A DNA stretch of 64,000 nucleotides from Rhizopus sp. PT2906 (GCA_025529335.1 JAMYHX010000104.1:1-64000), one strand, 5' to 3'. Shown: positions 43,770 through 54,134, counted from the first letter of the stretch. Program-made: numbers and translations. The notes: generated from the sequence alone by a model not told the origin.

Positions 43770-45433
43770 TTAATGGGCTAAACGACCAGTGTAGCTAAGC
43801 CTCTTACTTCTTCTTTCTTGTACCATCGCCAACACCCTCTTGGCTGACTCTGTTGCCTTTTCTTTTTCTGTCTTTACAGGCTCCATCGTATGTCGCTTAT
43901 TGTCAGTTGACAGATAAGACAGACGCTTTCTGATATCTTCTACACTGCTATTACGCTTTAGGGATGATCTATTGTTCAATTTATCTTGAGTAATACGTGT
44001 TGATACACGAGGTTCATTGACAACAACTGGCTTCTTTAAAGACCATCTTTCTGTGCTATCTCTCTTTTGTGCGCGATTTAGATAAGAAAGAGCAATATCT
44101 CTGTCTGTCTTGTCTTCCCTTGGGCGTGCTGTGATATCATGAACACTAGCCCTTGGACGAGCCAGATAGGTCTCTGTCTTGTACTTGTTATCTTCGCTTG
44201 TTCTTCTGGGACGGCTCACGGTATCTTCGCTTGTTCTTCTCGAACGATTCATACTATCTTCACTGATTCTTCTGGGATGAGCCAAATAGCTTTCAACGTT
44301 CATTTGAGACATTCTCCTTGTGCGACTCACATCATCTTGCTGTCTAGACGAACGACGAGCCATTCCTCTTGGTTGCTCTTCGCTTGCTCTTCTTAATGAA
44401 TAGTTCTCGACCCTGGGCCTCTCCTGAGCCTCACTGTTGGTTCTCTTGGTTCGGGTCAAGTAATTATAATTTGTGACCACAGGTCGTACAATAGGCGATT
44501 TAGTTAAATCAGGCACGTTCTTTTTTATGATACCCTGATCTATATTGGGTTCATTATAGCCCTGTCTGTGATAGACAACTTCCCTGTTGCGATCCAAACA
44601 TTGACTATATCGCTTAGATGGAGGAGAAGGAGGGTCATAATAGACGTCATTTGAGTGAGAGGATGAGGTTGTAGTCGAATTGCCTGAGCTTCGTGAAGGT
44701 GCCATTGATTGGCTAGTCTTTTCAAGAGTGTAACGTGGAACAGAAGGCTCACATGAGTTACGAAAGTGCTGTAGAAGAGAACTTCTTCGTTTCATGAATG
44801 CTTCACTATCGCGTTTGAGACGTTCGTAAGCTTTAGAGTCTATCTCTTTTAGTTGATCTAAATAGACTTGTTCCATTTGTCGTTCTCTGATATATGACTG
44901 TTCAAGTGCTGATAATAGTTGACTTTTTCTATCTTCATTATTTGTATTACGTCTGGTTGATGTCTTGAAGCTAAAAAAGTTACAGATTAATAATAATACT
45001 AATATAAAAAAGGGGAGAAAACTTTTACTCTTGAATGTTTGTCGTACGAGATGGAAATTTGATGCTACTGTTTGGTCTTGAGGATAGTAAATCGTCCATA
45101 TCGTAATGACCCATAAACTCACGAAGGTCACTGTGGACAAGGTCATCAACGGTAGCGGTATCTAATGATATTGGTTATGTTTCAACATTATTATGCAATT
45201 TTATTATTACCTTTCAAGTTCCTGAATAACTGAACACTTTCAGCATAAGGTGAAGAAGTGGCTCTATATTTATTAGGAGTTGGTGTGACTAAAGAACGGG
45301 TCAACTCGTCTAGTTGACTATCGTCAATACTGGATAAACTGATAAGTTGAGATGATTCTTCATTGAAAATATCATCTAAATCCTCTAGTTCGTTTGGATC
45401 ATACGCATAAAGCGACCTCTCAAAGATGGACAT
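43770..45433 (-). CDS. RRxS-rich protein of unknown function
   Basis: Three exons (45211-45433, 45029-45161, 43770-44970) encode 518 residues. The N terminus is acidic (DPNELEDLDDIFNEESSQLI). A helical block follows (QLLSALEQSYIRERQMEQVY, then LDQLKEIDSKAYERLKRDSE). The C-terminal half holds repeated basophilic phosphosites: RRASEE, RRSSRQ, RRMSQM, RRISED, RRTSED twice, and RSSLKRNSS. These fit the protein kinase A consensus RRxS. The ending KRVLAMVQERRSKRLSYTG is basic. No catalytic domain is visible. A cytoskeletal or signalling adaptor would fit, but this is only a guess. Confidence 0.72.
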
Positions 45434-45804
45434 TTTTATATATGAAAAATATTAAAGGAAGAGAAAAAAAGGGGGATAAAAGAAAAAGAAGAAAAAAAGG
45501 AATTATTACAATAAAAAAAAATCATCTGTGCGGTGATTTAAATCATATGTAATATTACAAAAAAAGCACTGTTACAATGAAAATCATTATTGAGCTATTT
45601 TTTTTAAAATTCGAGACTCTAATGATGATTATTGTTATTGTTGTTTGAAGGAAATGTAACTCATTTTTTTTTTGGGTCAATCGCAAAATAACCTCTTTGT
45701 TATTTGTATGTCAAAATAAATATGCTCTCTTTTTTTTGCGCTATTTTCATAAATTGTATATAAATTTACTTATTTTTCCCTTTCTTTTTCTTTTTTTTCT
45801 TAAA
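45434..45804. promoter_or_regulatory. Divergent promoter region before the copper-fist gene
   Basis: AT-rich spacer between divergent genes. TGTATATAAATT at about 45757-45768 lies some 45 bases before the copper-fist ATG and is a good TATA candidate. Confidence 0.45.
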
Positions 45805-46153
45805 ATGATTATTATTAACAATATAAAATACGCTTGTGAAAGTAAGAAGAATAAAGGAAAAGATTGAACTTTTATTAACGATTTTTAGAATGCATACAAG
45901 TAACTAAATATTTATAAATTAAAAAACAATGCATTAAGTTGTATTTTAGGGACATAGATCATCTCGTTGTGATCATAGAGAAAGAAAATTAGTTGCAGTT
46001 AGAAAGAAAGGAAGACCGATTAGTCAATGTGATAGTTGTAGAGAGAAAAGAAAGATTAAACAGATTCATCAAAAATGTGAATGTTTGTTAAAGAAGAAAT
46101 CAAGACTTACATCCACTCGTCGCATCATGTCTATCGAAGCTTTACTTGTCTAA
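45805..46153 (+). CDS. Compact copper-fist DNA-binding protein
   Basis: Copper-fist factors bind DNA through a zinc and copper-sensing N-terminal domain and control copper or iron genes. Three exons are read: 45805-45841, an 11-nt internal exon 45889-45899, and 45950-46153, giving 83 residues. The joined product begins MIIINNIKYACEKCIQGHRS, then has RCDHRER, KKGRPISQCDSCREKRK and HQKCEC, so every Cys and His of the C-x2-C-x8-C-x-H zinc site and the (R/K)GRP minor-groove motif are in place. The 11-nt exon supplies KCIQ, including the second zinc Cys. The protein ends soon after the domain (RRIMSIEALLV) and lacks the long Cys-rich activation region of Ace1/Mac1/Cuf1 relatives. Further downstream exons cannot be excluded. 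Confidence 0.72.
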
Positions 46154-46292
46154 TATCAATCTCACATGCTTACATTATATACCACGCATCTCTTTTATAT
46201 AAAGAGTCAATTTTTGTAAAATTACCTCAAATAAATCAATATTCTCTAATCGCGTTCATTTCCTTACATGTAAAATGCGCTTTTTGAGCTGT

Positions 46293-46338
<46 letters not shown>

Positions 46339-47039
46339 TACATACATATGAAGCCAGAAGCTAATTGAATACCGCAACTTATTCACTAAACTCGATTTAC
46401 ACGCTCATACAAAGAATAAGAAAGAAGACAGAGTATCCTGCGAGGCAGCAAATCTTTTGCTTTTAGTCTCTTTCTACACTAAGCCATTTAAAGTCAAATA
46501 CCCCCTAACTCTCTTTCTCCCCATTTCTTTTTTTCCTTTTTTCCACTTCAACGTGACAACATAGAAATATGCTCATCATACATCATCATTGTTTGTTATT
46601 TATCAGCTGTTTTTTCCTATCTTTACTTATGAATCTATTGATCCAAGACTGTCATTAAGCTTCATTTTGTACTTAAAAAAGCTTAAAATGTTCCTTGGAA
46701 TGACATAAGAAAAGAGGAGAAAGGGGTAAATCGGCACAAACACACGCACACGCTTATACGCTCTAATCGGATGTTTAACTTGATAGTGCTCAGACGGACA
46801 TAGGGCTAAACAAAGTAACTATATAGCCATGTTCTCGCCTATTAACAGAGTTTCCTGTTGAAGGAAAAGGATGAGTTAATAGGATTATGTATCCATAATT
46901 GATATAGTTCAATTAATACTGATTTATTGTTAATATCTGCATTGACATCACGCTGTAATACATATTACTTTAAATGTTAGTACGTATGCATAGATCCTCA
47001 CTATTTCCCTCTGAATAGCTGCGCTTATTTTCTCCAATA
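46154..47039. other. Gene-free stretch with (CA)n microsatellite
   Basis: A (CA)n tract of about 17 units lies at 46295-46328. No coding signal was seen in the rest; the plus-strand frame at 46081-46287 overlaps the copper-fist exon in another frame. Confidence 0.6.
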
Positions 47040-48045
47040 TCACCAGTAAACGTTTTTATTATCTGCCTGTTGCTGAACAAGTAGCCTCGTATTTCTCTGT
47101 GACGATATATTTTGAAGTTGTAAATCACAAGTAGAGTGCAAAATTGATATAGTTTTTGATAAAACTCTTAATTGAGGCGCCATTGTTTGCGTTATTTTGC
47201 ATGGGATCATAAGCAGGTTGTTCTCTGTTTTTATCTTTTGTTTTGTGCTTGCCATACAAATCCCAGGTCTAAATCTGTTAAATGCGTTGATATATTACTG
47301 TACTGGCCATGCTTGCCGTCTACTTTTGTGGACACGCATATCATTCAAATTATATCCAGTTGACCTAAACATGTCACTAGATTGTACAAAGCGTACCAAA
47401 GCAAATGTATCTGAATCGATGTAAACAATGTGACCAGTTAAGCCGAGTCCAAATAATTCCTTGGCTTAAGGACAAAGACCTTTTGTCCAATTGATGAAAT
47501 ACACTCGTCTCAGTAACAACTTTTCTTTGTCATAATAAAATGCTACATACAGAGCGTATGTAACAAATCTACTGCCCTTAACTAATAAAAAGCGCTCAGT
47601 GCCTTTAATAAGCGTTAACATGACTCCGTGAACGAGTCTTTTAGAAATTATTCATACATAGAGATATCGCTTGATTACCTTGAGACGTCAGTTTACATCG
47701 TGTCGACTGTTGAGAACGTATCAAAAATTACTATAAATTCAAGTATCAAACAATAAAAAAGAGGTGATCAACAAACAAAAGACCAAATCCTGTACATGAA
47801 ATATGGTCAACAAGACTACAGTAGTGCAAGATCACTATTGTGTCCCTTTTTATATCGTGACAAAGGTTTATGTGGTTGAACAAAACCTTGGCCCAAGTGG
47901 TTAAAGTAAATGCAAGAAAAGCTTCCATTTGTACTAAATCCTTGCAAACTAAATCATTAGAATTTTGAATATCCCAACTTTACAGTTCTTTCTCTTTGAA
48001 AAGTTAAGAAGCAGCTAGTGGTACTAAAAGCCATAGTGGTGAATG
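47040..48045 (-). pseudogene. Decayed gene of unknown family
   Basis: Minus-strand blocks with normal protein composition extend over about 1 kb. One frame runs from about 47650 to 47040 with two TAA stops and contains LVHGVMLTLIKGTERFLLVK, LYVAFYYDKEKLLLRRVYFI, ELFGLGLTGHIVYIDSDTFA and FVQSSDMFRSTGYNLNDMRV. A second block lies at 47746-47928 (MEAFLAFTLTTWAKVLFNHI, HYCSLVDHISCTGFGLLFVD), and a possible first exon, MAFSTTSCFLTFQRERT, near 48035. The pieces could be one gene of about 300 residues disabled by stops. No known domain is recognised; a repeat-encoded protein is likely. The neighbouring NSP1 promoter starts soon after. Confidence 0.35.
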
Positions 48046-48406
48046 TGAGCAATCTTTCGTGTTTAGAAGATTGTAAGCTTTTTTACTCATCAATCGTCAT
48101 AGTAAACACGGTCTGTCCCCATTGCTTTCAAATTATTGTAAGTAAGAGTACCCATTCTCTTGTAAGTGTACAATATTGATTTTCACTGTGTCCTAAAAAC
48201 ATTTTCTAATAGTCTGCTTTCAGGTATGAGCAAACAAACACTTTACATTTGAACAAATTTAAAGGCCGTTTAAATGCTTGTGAATTAAGCAAAGCAGCAA
48301 GTCACGCCGACGTCACAATATTTTTTTCAGAATCTACGCGTTTTTTATCACTTCATTGTCGTCCTTTCCCTTTCTCTTTATTCAAAAATAAGACTGATTT
48401 CAAAAA
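48046..48406. other. Upstream region of NSP1
   Basis: No separate gene was supported. The plus-strand frame at 48249-48473 covers the proposed NSP1 first exon in another frame and has no family resemblance. Confidence 0.35.
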
Positions 48407-50183
48407 ATGTGTACGTGTATTTATAGAACATGGAAAACCCCTTTGTGCTAATGGCATGATTTATAGCTTTTAGTTTTGGAGCTAATAACAGCAATACAAA
48501 TAAACCTGCTACAGCTGGTTTTTCATTTGGTAGAAAAAAACATAGAAGGAAAGATTAGCAAAAGAAAACTAAAAAAGAAAGGAAATTAGGCACAGGCAGC
48601 AACACAGCATCCGGTACAGGAGGCTTTGGCTTTGGAACACCTACATCTGCTCCTGCAACAGGTACATTTGGCTCAACCACCACCGCACCAAGCACTGGTT
48701 TTGGCAGCACAGGAGGCTTTGGTGGACTTGGTGCTGCTTCTTCTGCTCCCAGTACAAACAGTACTTTTGGTGGATTTGGCGCTACTTCTTCTGCTCCCAC
48801 TACAACCACTAATACTACTACTACGCCAAACACCTTTGGTGGATTCGGCTCTACTCCTGCAACCACAACTAGTTCTACACCAACTTTCGGAGGCTTTGGA
48901 ACCACTAGTTCGACACCTGCTAGTACTGCTGGCACTACTGCTACAGCTACCACTGGATTTGGCGGTTTTGGTGCAGCTGCTTCTAAACCTGCCACTGGCT
49001 TCGGTGCTACGACAACTGCACCATCCACTACTGGCTTTTCATTTGGCACACCTGCAACATCTGCAGCCACTTCAACACCTTCTACAACTACTGCTCCTTT
49101 AACTGGATTTGGTTTTGGTGGTCCTGCTAGTTCCACAGCCACCACTACGGCTAGTAAACCTTCATTTAGCTTTGGAACAACCGCACCAGCATCAACCACA
49201 GCAACATCCACACCCGCTACAACAACCACTGCTTCCATTTCAACAGGCGGATTTGGAGGATTTGGTCAAAAGACAGATGGTGAATGAATTAATCGATTGA
49301 TGTTGACAATTGTTTAGAATTAACCTTTTTTTAAAATATTTAGCCAAACCTGCTACTACAGGCACTACTCCCACTACTACTTCTACTACCACTGCAGGAC
49401 AGCAACCTGCGCTTACAACACAACCTGCCGTGTCTAAACCTGTGTCGGTGCCTACACCATCTACCTTGAAAAACAAAACGATGGAAGAGATCCTTAATTT
49501 CTGGACAAAGGAATTGGAGAAACAAACAAAAGATTTCCACAAGCAAGCAACCCAAGTTTCTCAATGGGATCAACAATTGATAGAAAATGGAAACAAGGTT
49601 TTTACATACATATTTTTCATTGCTTTGCTTTACTCATCTTTTTTTTTTAAAAAAAAAAAAAAGATTGCTGCTCTTCACGAGAACGTTAAAAAGGTTGAAC
49701 TTCTTCAACAAGAAATTGATTCTAATCTGGGCTACATCAACACCCAACAGGAAGAATTAAGCTCACTTCTTGATCAGTATGAGAAGCAAATCAAGGATGT
49801 CTTTAATGAAAGCAATCTTCAACAGCCTATGCAATCAGCCGATACACAAAGAGAAAAGGCTTACGGTTTAGCAGAAAGCCTCAACAGTCAATTGGATGAT
49901 GTTAACAGAAACTTGAATATCATGGTTGAAGAAATTAACAAGATGGGTACCACTAAACAATCTGCTGGTGATGAAGACGATGTGGTATGTCTTTGAATAT
50001 GTATATGCATATTCATATACTCACCTCTTTTTTTTTCCCTAGGTCGGTCAAATTGTTCAAATTCTTAATTCTCACTTATCTTCCTTACAATGGATTGATA
50101 CTCATTCTGCAAAGTTGCAAAACAAAATTCAGGAAGTTAGTAAATTACATGGAGAAGTTGCGTCCAATGTTCACTTTCATTAA
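48407..50183 (+). CDS. NSP1: Nucleoporin Nsp1/Nup62
   Basis: Nsp1 lines the central channel of the nuclear pore. Exons 48590-49279, 49344-49597, 49664-49984 and 50043-50183 are firm; 48474-48529 is likely, and an eight-base first exon (48407-48414, ATGTGTAC) is a guess that keeps the frame, for about 489 residues. The N-terminal half has FG repeats in Ser/Thr/Ala-rich sequence (GGFGFG, TGFGSTGGFGGLG, TFGGFG, FSFG). The C-terminal half is the conserved coiled-coil domain, including MEEILNFWTKELEKQTKDFH, QVSQWDQQLIENGNK and LNSQLDDVNRNLNIMVEEIN, ending QEVSKLHGEV. The acceptor before IAALHENV is a run of A ending AAG. Confidence 0.9.
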
Positions 50184-50268
50184 ATATAATTCCACCTTTT
50201 TTTTTTTCTTCCTTTCTTTGAATAAACTATGCATAAATAACCAATTGTTTTATTTGTGAGAGAAGCTT

Positions 50269-50850
50269 TTATTTGAGTTCAGCCAAAGCCTTCTTGAGTT
50301 CTTCACTGTCATGATCAAACCTCAGACCAGTTGAGAATGCATCAGCTGCTTCCTGAAGTCTGCCTAGACCAACAAGAGCCTTTCCCTTTCTAAACCAGCC
50401 TTTACTCCACTCGCGCTTCAAACGTGTCACTGCCTCAGCATCGACGTAAGCCTCTACATAATTCTTTAGTGATAGATGAGCAGCCGATCTATTACTCAAG
50501 ATAGGTGCCAACTCTTCTCTGACAAATTGAAAGGCAAGAGGCTCCCAAAGAGGACGAGACCAGGCAAGGTCGACAGCCATACCATAGAAACGAATAGCCT
50601 CACCAAAGTTAGCTTGTTTAAAAAACTTGTTGCCTTCTTCCTTGAGACGAGTCACTTGAGCATTACGTGTTGGGTTAGGTGCATTAGGTGGTGGCAATTC
50701 CTTCACTTGTTTTAACGTAGCAGCTAAAGCGTTATGCTCTGTCCAATCCACTTGACATCTGCTACACTTTTCTAAGCTATGTTCTTTGCATAGAATTCTG
50801 TCACCGTCGTTAGATGTTGTTACTTCAGGCTGTAAATAAAGAGTGGCCAT
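50269..50850 (-). CDS. SEC72: ER translocation protein Sec72 (TPR)
   Basis: Sec72 is the fungal cytosolic subunit of the Sec63 post-translational translocon at the ER. A single frame encodes 193 residues. An N-terminal CKEHSLEKCSRCQVDW segment, typical of fungal Sec72, precedes TPR helices: VTRLKEEGNKFFKQANFGEA, ELAPILSNRSAAHLSLKNYV, EWSKGWFRKGKALVGLGRLQ and EAADAFSTGLRFDHDSEEL. Length and motif order match other fungal Sec72 proteins. The 3' ends of NSP1 and this gene face each other with only about 85 bp between stop codons. Confidence 0.88.
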   Translation of the reverse strand: MATLYLQPEVTTSNDGDRILCKEHSLEKCSRCQVDWTEHNALAATLKQVKELPPPNAPNPTRNAQVTRLKEEGNKFFKQANFGEAIRFYGMAVDLAWSRPLWEPLAFQFVREELAPILSNRSAAHLSLKNYVEAYVDAEAVTRLKREWSKGWFRKGKALVGLGRLQEAADAFSTGLRFDHDSEELKKALAELK

Positions 50851-51239
50851 GGTATGTACGAGATGAAGAAAGAGAGGAAAAAAAAAAAAGACATTATTTG
50901 TAAATTATATAATTTTTGGTCCCGCTTGAAGTGAGTAACATTCTCTCATTTGTGTATGTGTATGTTCTGATGCCAACAACTAAGGTAAATATTCCCTTGC
51001 TCTTCTTCCTTCGTTTTCTAGTGTGCGTGTAATTAAAAAAGTATACATGTATCATAAACAGTGTGAGCGAGATAGTCTCATCTCTAGAGTTAATCAGGTA
51101 CAGAAAGCCAGTAGTTTAAGAAAATAGCGTCAAATAACGTTTGAAAAAGGAACCAAACCTCGTATGCTTTCTTGAATCACCTATTGTATATAAAAGGTAA
51201 ACTATAGGACACAGTTTAAGTAAAAAGCCTTATGTAAGA
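50851..51239. promoter_or_regulatory. Divergent promoter region between SEC72 and NAA40
   Basis: No coding signal. TGTATATAAAAGG at about 51186-51198 lies some 45 bases before the NAA40 start and is a clear TATA box candidate. Confidence 0.5.
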
Positions 51240-52049
51240 ATGAATAGCAAAGACCTAGATCTTGTGATCGATTACTACTCTATTGATGAGTTGCCTCAGA
51301 CATTACGCGATTGGACCTTTAATCTTGTCAAACAGAACTTATACAACATGTAAAATGTCTCTTTATAAGCTGTTCATAATTAATATGTCCAATAGGTATA
51401 TCAATTCCAACGACGGCTGGAGCGATGAAGGGAAAAAGAAAGAAATGTTCGCACCAGAGGCCAGATATCTCGTAGCTCGATCAGCCACGAATGCAGATGA
51501 TTTGAAGGGTTTTTTATTATTCCAAATGGTCCAAGAGGAAACAATGGATGATGATGTTATGGCCAATTGCGCTTACTGGTATAATAATCAGACTGTACTA
51601 TAGAAAATTTTGTTTTCTTCCTCTCTGATACGCGTTTTATTGCATTAGTTATGAAATACAGTTGATAGAAGGCGCTAGGAGCCAAGGCTTAGGTGAGTTT
51701 TTTATGAGTTTATTGGATCAAATAGGAAGCTATTGGAAAATGGATAAGGTCATGTTGACAGTATTTAAAGGTAAAAGAGATGGGAAATGCAATTATGTTG
51801 AGTATATGTCTAAACCCCCCCCCACTTTAACAGCCAATAAGGGTGCTTTTAGATTTTATACAGAGAAATTAGGGTAAGTCAATGTGTCAAACGAAGGGAA
51901 GAAATAACAGAACTCACACATGTATTAGATTTGAACTGGATGAAATTTCGCCTGGGGCATGCTTACCAAGATACAAGGCAAAGCATTTTGATTATGAACT
52001 ATTAAGCAAACCTTGTCAGGCAGATAGAAAGAAAAAAGAACAAGAGTAA
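51240..52049 (+). CDS. NAA40: N-alpha-acetyltransferase 40 (histone H4/H2A specific)
   Basis: NAA40 (yeast Nat4) acetylates the N termini of histones H4 and H2A. Five exons (51240-51349, 51396-51578, 51649-51770, 51834-51873, 51929-52049) encode 191 residues. The GNAT core is visible: EARYLVARSATNADDLKGFL, VMANCAYCYEIQLIEGARSQ, the acetyl-CoA loop ARSQGLGEFFM, then KVMLTVFKANKGAFRFYTEK and FELDEISPGACLP. The end (DRKKKEQE) is basic. Length is slightly below the animal enzyme. Retained-intron readings of exons 2 and 3 were rejected because they break the CYCYE and FKANKGA joins. Confidence 0.88.
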
Positions 52050-52619
52050 CTTGACCTGTAAATAACATTTTAAAGGATATCAAATGAATAAACATTACAC
52101 CATGACATACGCTTTTTTTTGCCCTCTTTGTGCCCGGATGTACTACTGTTCCCGCGATACCATATTCTTTTTGTAATCCTTTTACTAACAGAGAAAGAAA
52201 GAGATTGAGAATAAAAATATTTTTATATGAGAGGGCTGGTGAACCAATGTTCCAAGTTTATTTAAGATGTATACTACGCGCACGAGGAAATCCACGAGAA
52301 GGTTAATACTACGTGCTTACTCTAGGAGTTACCTGCGATGCCAACTTTACAACTTCACACTACCAAACTCGCTATCGAGCCTAAGTCTGCCCAATGGAAT
52401 ATTCTTTATGAAGTTTCATCATAACTACACTTGAATAATATTGGTTCTTTGCTGGTCAACTGACAACATAAAATTAGAATACAGCAATAACCACATTTCT
52501 TTATCTCTTCTTGAAAAGATAAATTCGTATTCTACATCAACAAGCATGGAAAGACATTTGCTCCTGAACAAGCTTAACGTGACATTGCACATTGAAAAGT
52601 TTCGTTGACGACATCAAAG
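52050..52619. other. Spacer without recognised content
   Basis: Contains the NAA40 3' signal (GAATAAACATT near 52086). No coding frame was recognised; part may be decayed flanking sequence of the LINE remnant that follows. Confidence 0.35.
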
Positions 52620-53200
52620 ATAGTGTCTGTAGCATTAGCCTATTTTTGGATTTCCTCGTGCGTGTAGCATGCACCTTCCATAATAGCGAAGCGATGCTTG
52701 TAAGCCAGTAACCAAAGAGTTGCCAGTAGGGATATGAAGGAGATCCAATTGAACTCTGGTAAGGGATAATGCATCTTCGCGGTCAGAAGTGGAGACGTGG
52801 TAATTGATACCATTAATACATACACCATCGGAAAGGGCTACTTGGCGGTGTGCAGCATGAACAAACAAAACTTCAATGAACAAATCTGCATTTGGTTGTG
52901 ACTGATGCGCTTGACCCCATCGATGTCTTCCATCTGATCTCGAATGACCCGGTATGCTTCATGGCGTGATTTAAACAACAGTCGAGAAAAAAAGTAAACT
53001 ACTGCACTAGGTGTGAGAGCCTGCTGGACGATCGCTGTAGCTCGACGATTGAAGAGTTGATCTGACAATTCAAGGCCCTCATGGATGACATGAGGGGTGG
53101 GCTTCAAATGGTCAGCATTTTGAGCTTGCTTTCGGCAGATCGTAACAACATTCTTTGTAAGGCCTTTAGGCAGATGAGGAGATGAAATCAAGATCCTGGT
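52620..53200 (-). mobile_element. LINE ORF1 (gag-like) remnant
   Basis: Two overlapping minus-strand frames, shifted by one frameshift near 52850, together give a gag-like protein. The first carries QALTPSAVVYFFSRLLFKSR and EAYRVIRDQMEDIDGVKRIS; the second FIEVLFVHAAHRQVALSDGV, then LTRVQLDLLHIPTGNSLVTG and LRYYGRCMLHARE. The order (helical block, then RNA-binding-like block ending in YYGxV-type sequence) fits zygomycete LINE ORF1. The zinc knuckle, endonuclease and reverse transcriptase are absent. It lies about 240 bp upstream of tRNA-Phe. Confidence 0.5.
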
Positions 53201-53435
53201 GTCGATCTGTACTTGGTGATGGCGAAAAGCTTTGATTGACTAGATCTTCGTGTAATATATGGATACACGGAAGAGTCTACAATAATCAGTCTATATTTTT
53301 TGTATGAAGGTAGGTGGACACAATTCCACCAATCAATCATTATCAGAGAAAGTAAGAACATATATCCGAAATCACATGATGGTCACGTGAAATTTTGGAG
53401 TTATATAATTTTAATATTTAAAAAAGAAAACAGAG

Positions 53436-53508
53436 GCGGGTATAGCTCAGCTGGGAGAGCGTTAGACTGAAGATCTAAAGGTCGGGTGTTCGATCCACCC
53501 TAGCCGCA
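53436..53508 (+). tRNA. tRNA-Phe (GAA), intronless
   Basis: A complete 73-nt cloverleaf is visible. D stem GCTC/GAGC, anticodon stem TTAGA/TCTAA with loop CTGAAGA (anticodon GAA), T stem GGGTG/CACCC with loop TTCGATC, and discriminator A. The A box (TAGCTCAGCTGG) and B box (GTTCGATCC) are intact. The acceptor stem GCGGGTA/TAGCCGC has one G-G mismatch at position 5-68. A T5 run at 53559-53563 can end Pol III transcription; before it an 8-bp hairpin (CCCTTTCC/GGAAAGGG) lies at 53522-53549. LTR-like sequence starts about 70 bp downstream. Confidence 0.93.
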
Positions 53509-53577
53509 TAACATTGAAGATCCCTTTCCATTTGTAAAGAAGGAAAGGGTTCAAAGTATTTTTATTTTGTTTTTTGA

Positions 53578-54052
53578 TGTTACACAAAGTTTATGTTGTA
53601 ACCTTTTGGACGAATTTGGTAGCCATGTGCCACAAGATCAATACGAAAATTTCGTATAAACGAAATTTTCATATTGTAACGAAAGCGGAGTTGAAACTGA
53701 TGAATTTCGTGACCCTCACGAACTTCATGACCCGTACGAAGTTCAATCAAACTAAACTTAATATTTTTAGTATAAATATGTTTAATATTTTTAAATAAAT
53801 CAATCAGTTCAGTTATCAGTTAGTTCAATTCTCAGTATAACTCACTCAACCTTATATTCTTTTATTTAAACTCTTTACTTTCTAATACATTTGGTATTCT
53901 AAAGTACTTTTATTATTCTTTTATACTTTTATTTTTCTTTCATCACCTTTATCTACCGATACGCTTACCTTGAAGCCCTGTATCAGTAGGATTTACTTTT
54001 ATTTTTACTTTTACTCTTATATAACACTAGTTATTTCTTTTGATTTATTAAG
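53578..54052 (+). mobile_element. LTR-like segment 1
   Basis: About 475 bases starting TGTTACACAAAG and running to the GATCTGGTGGTCAC motif. It has LTR architecture: a palindrome-rich upstream part, a TATA box (GTATAAATATG near 53770), an AATAAA (near 53796) and a T/C-rich tail. GAAAATTTCG-TATAAA-CGAAATTTTC at 53645-53670 is a perfect 10-bp inverted repeat. The exact ends are uncertain and no target-site duplication was identified. Confidence 0.5.
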
Positions 54053-54134
54053 ATCTGGTGGTCACGCGACAGAAACTCTTATATAACTCAAAATACACTC
54101 AAGCCAATATCGGATCAAACCCCTTTTTACAATA
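54052..54134 (+). repeat. Retroelement leader repeat, copy 2
   Basis: Matches positions 3-84 with few differences, including the TGGTGGTCAC start and a CCCCTTTTTACAA end. It follows LTR-like segment 1, as a primer-binding site and leader would. The sequence then changes to unrelated AT-rich DNA, so the element body is missing. Confidence 0.65.

Noticed and set aside
46295..46328. Possible Z-DNA or regulatory element at the (CA)n tract
   Set aside because: Microsatellite only; nothing in the surrounding sequence supports a function.
48555..49238. Minus-strand frame of 227 codons rich in Val, Ala and Pro
   Set aside because: Antisense to the FG repeats of NSP1; its composition mirrors the repeats.
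53640..53750. Resemblance of TACGAAGTT and TTCGTATA to arms of a loxP-type recombination site
   Set aside because: Only short half-site matches are present, the spacing does not fit 13-8-13, and no tyrosine recombinase is encoded nearby.
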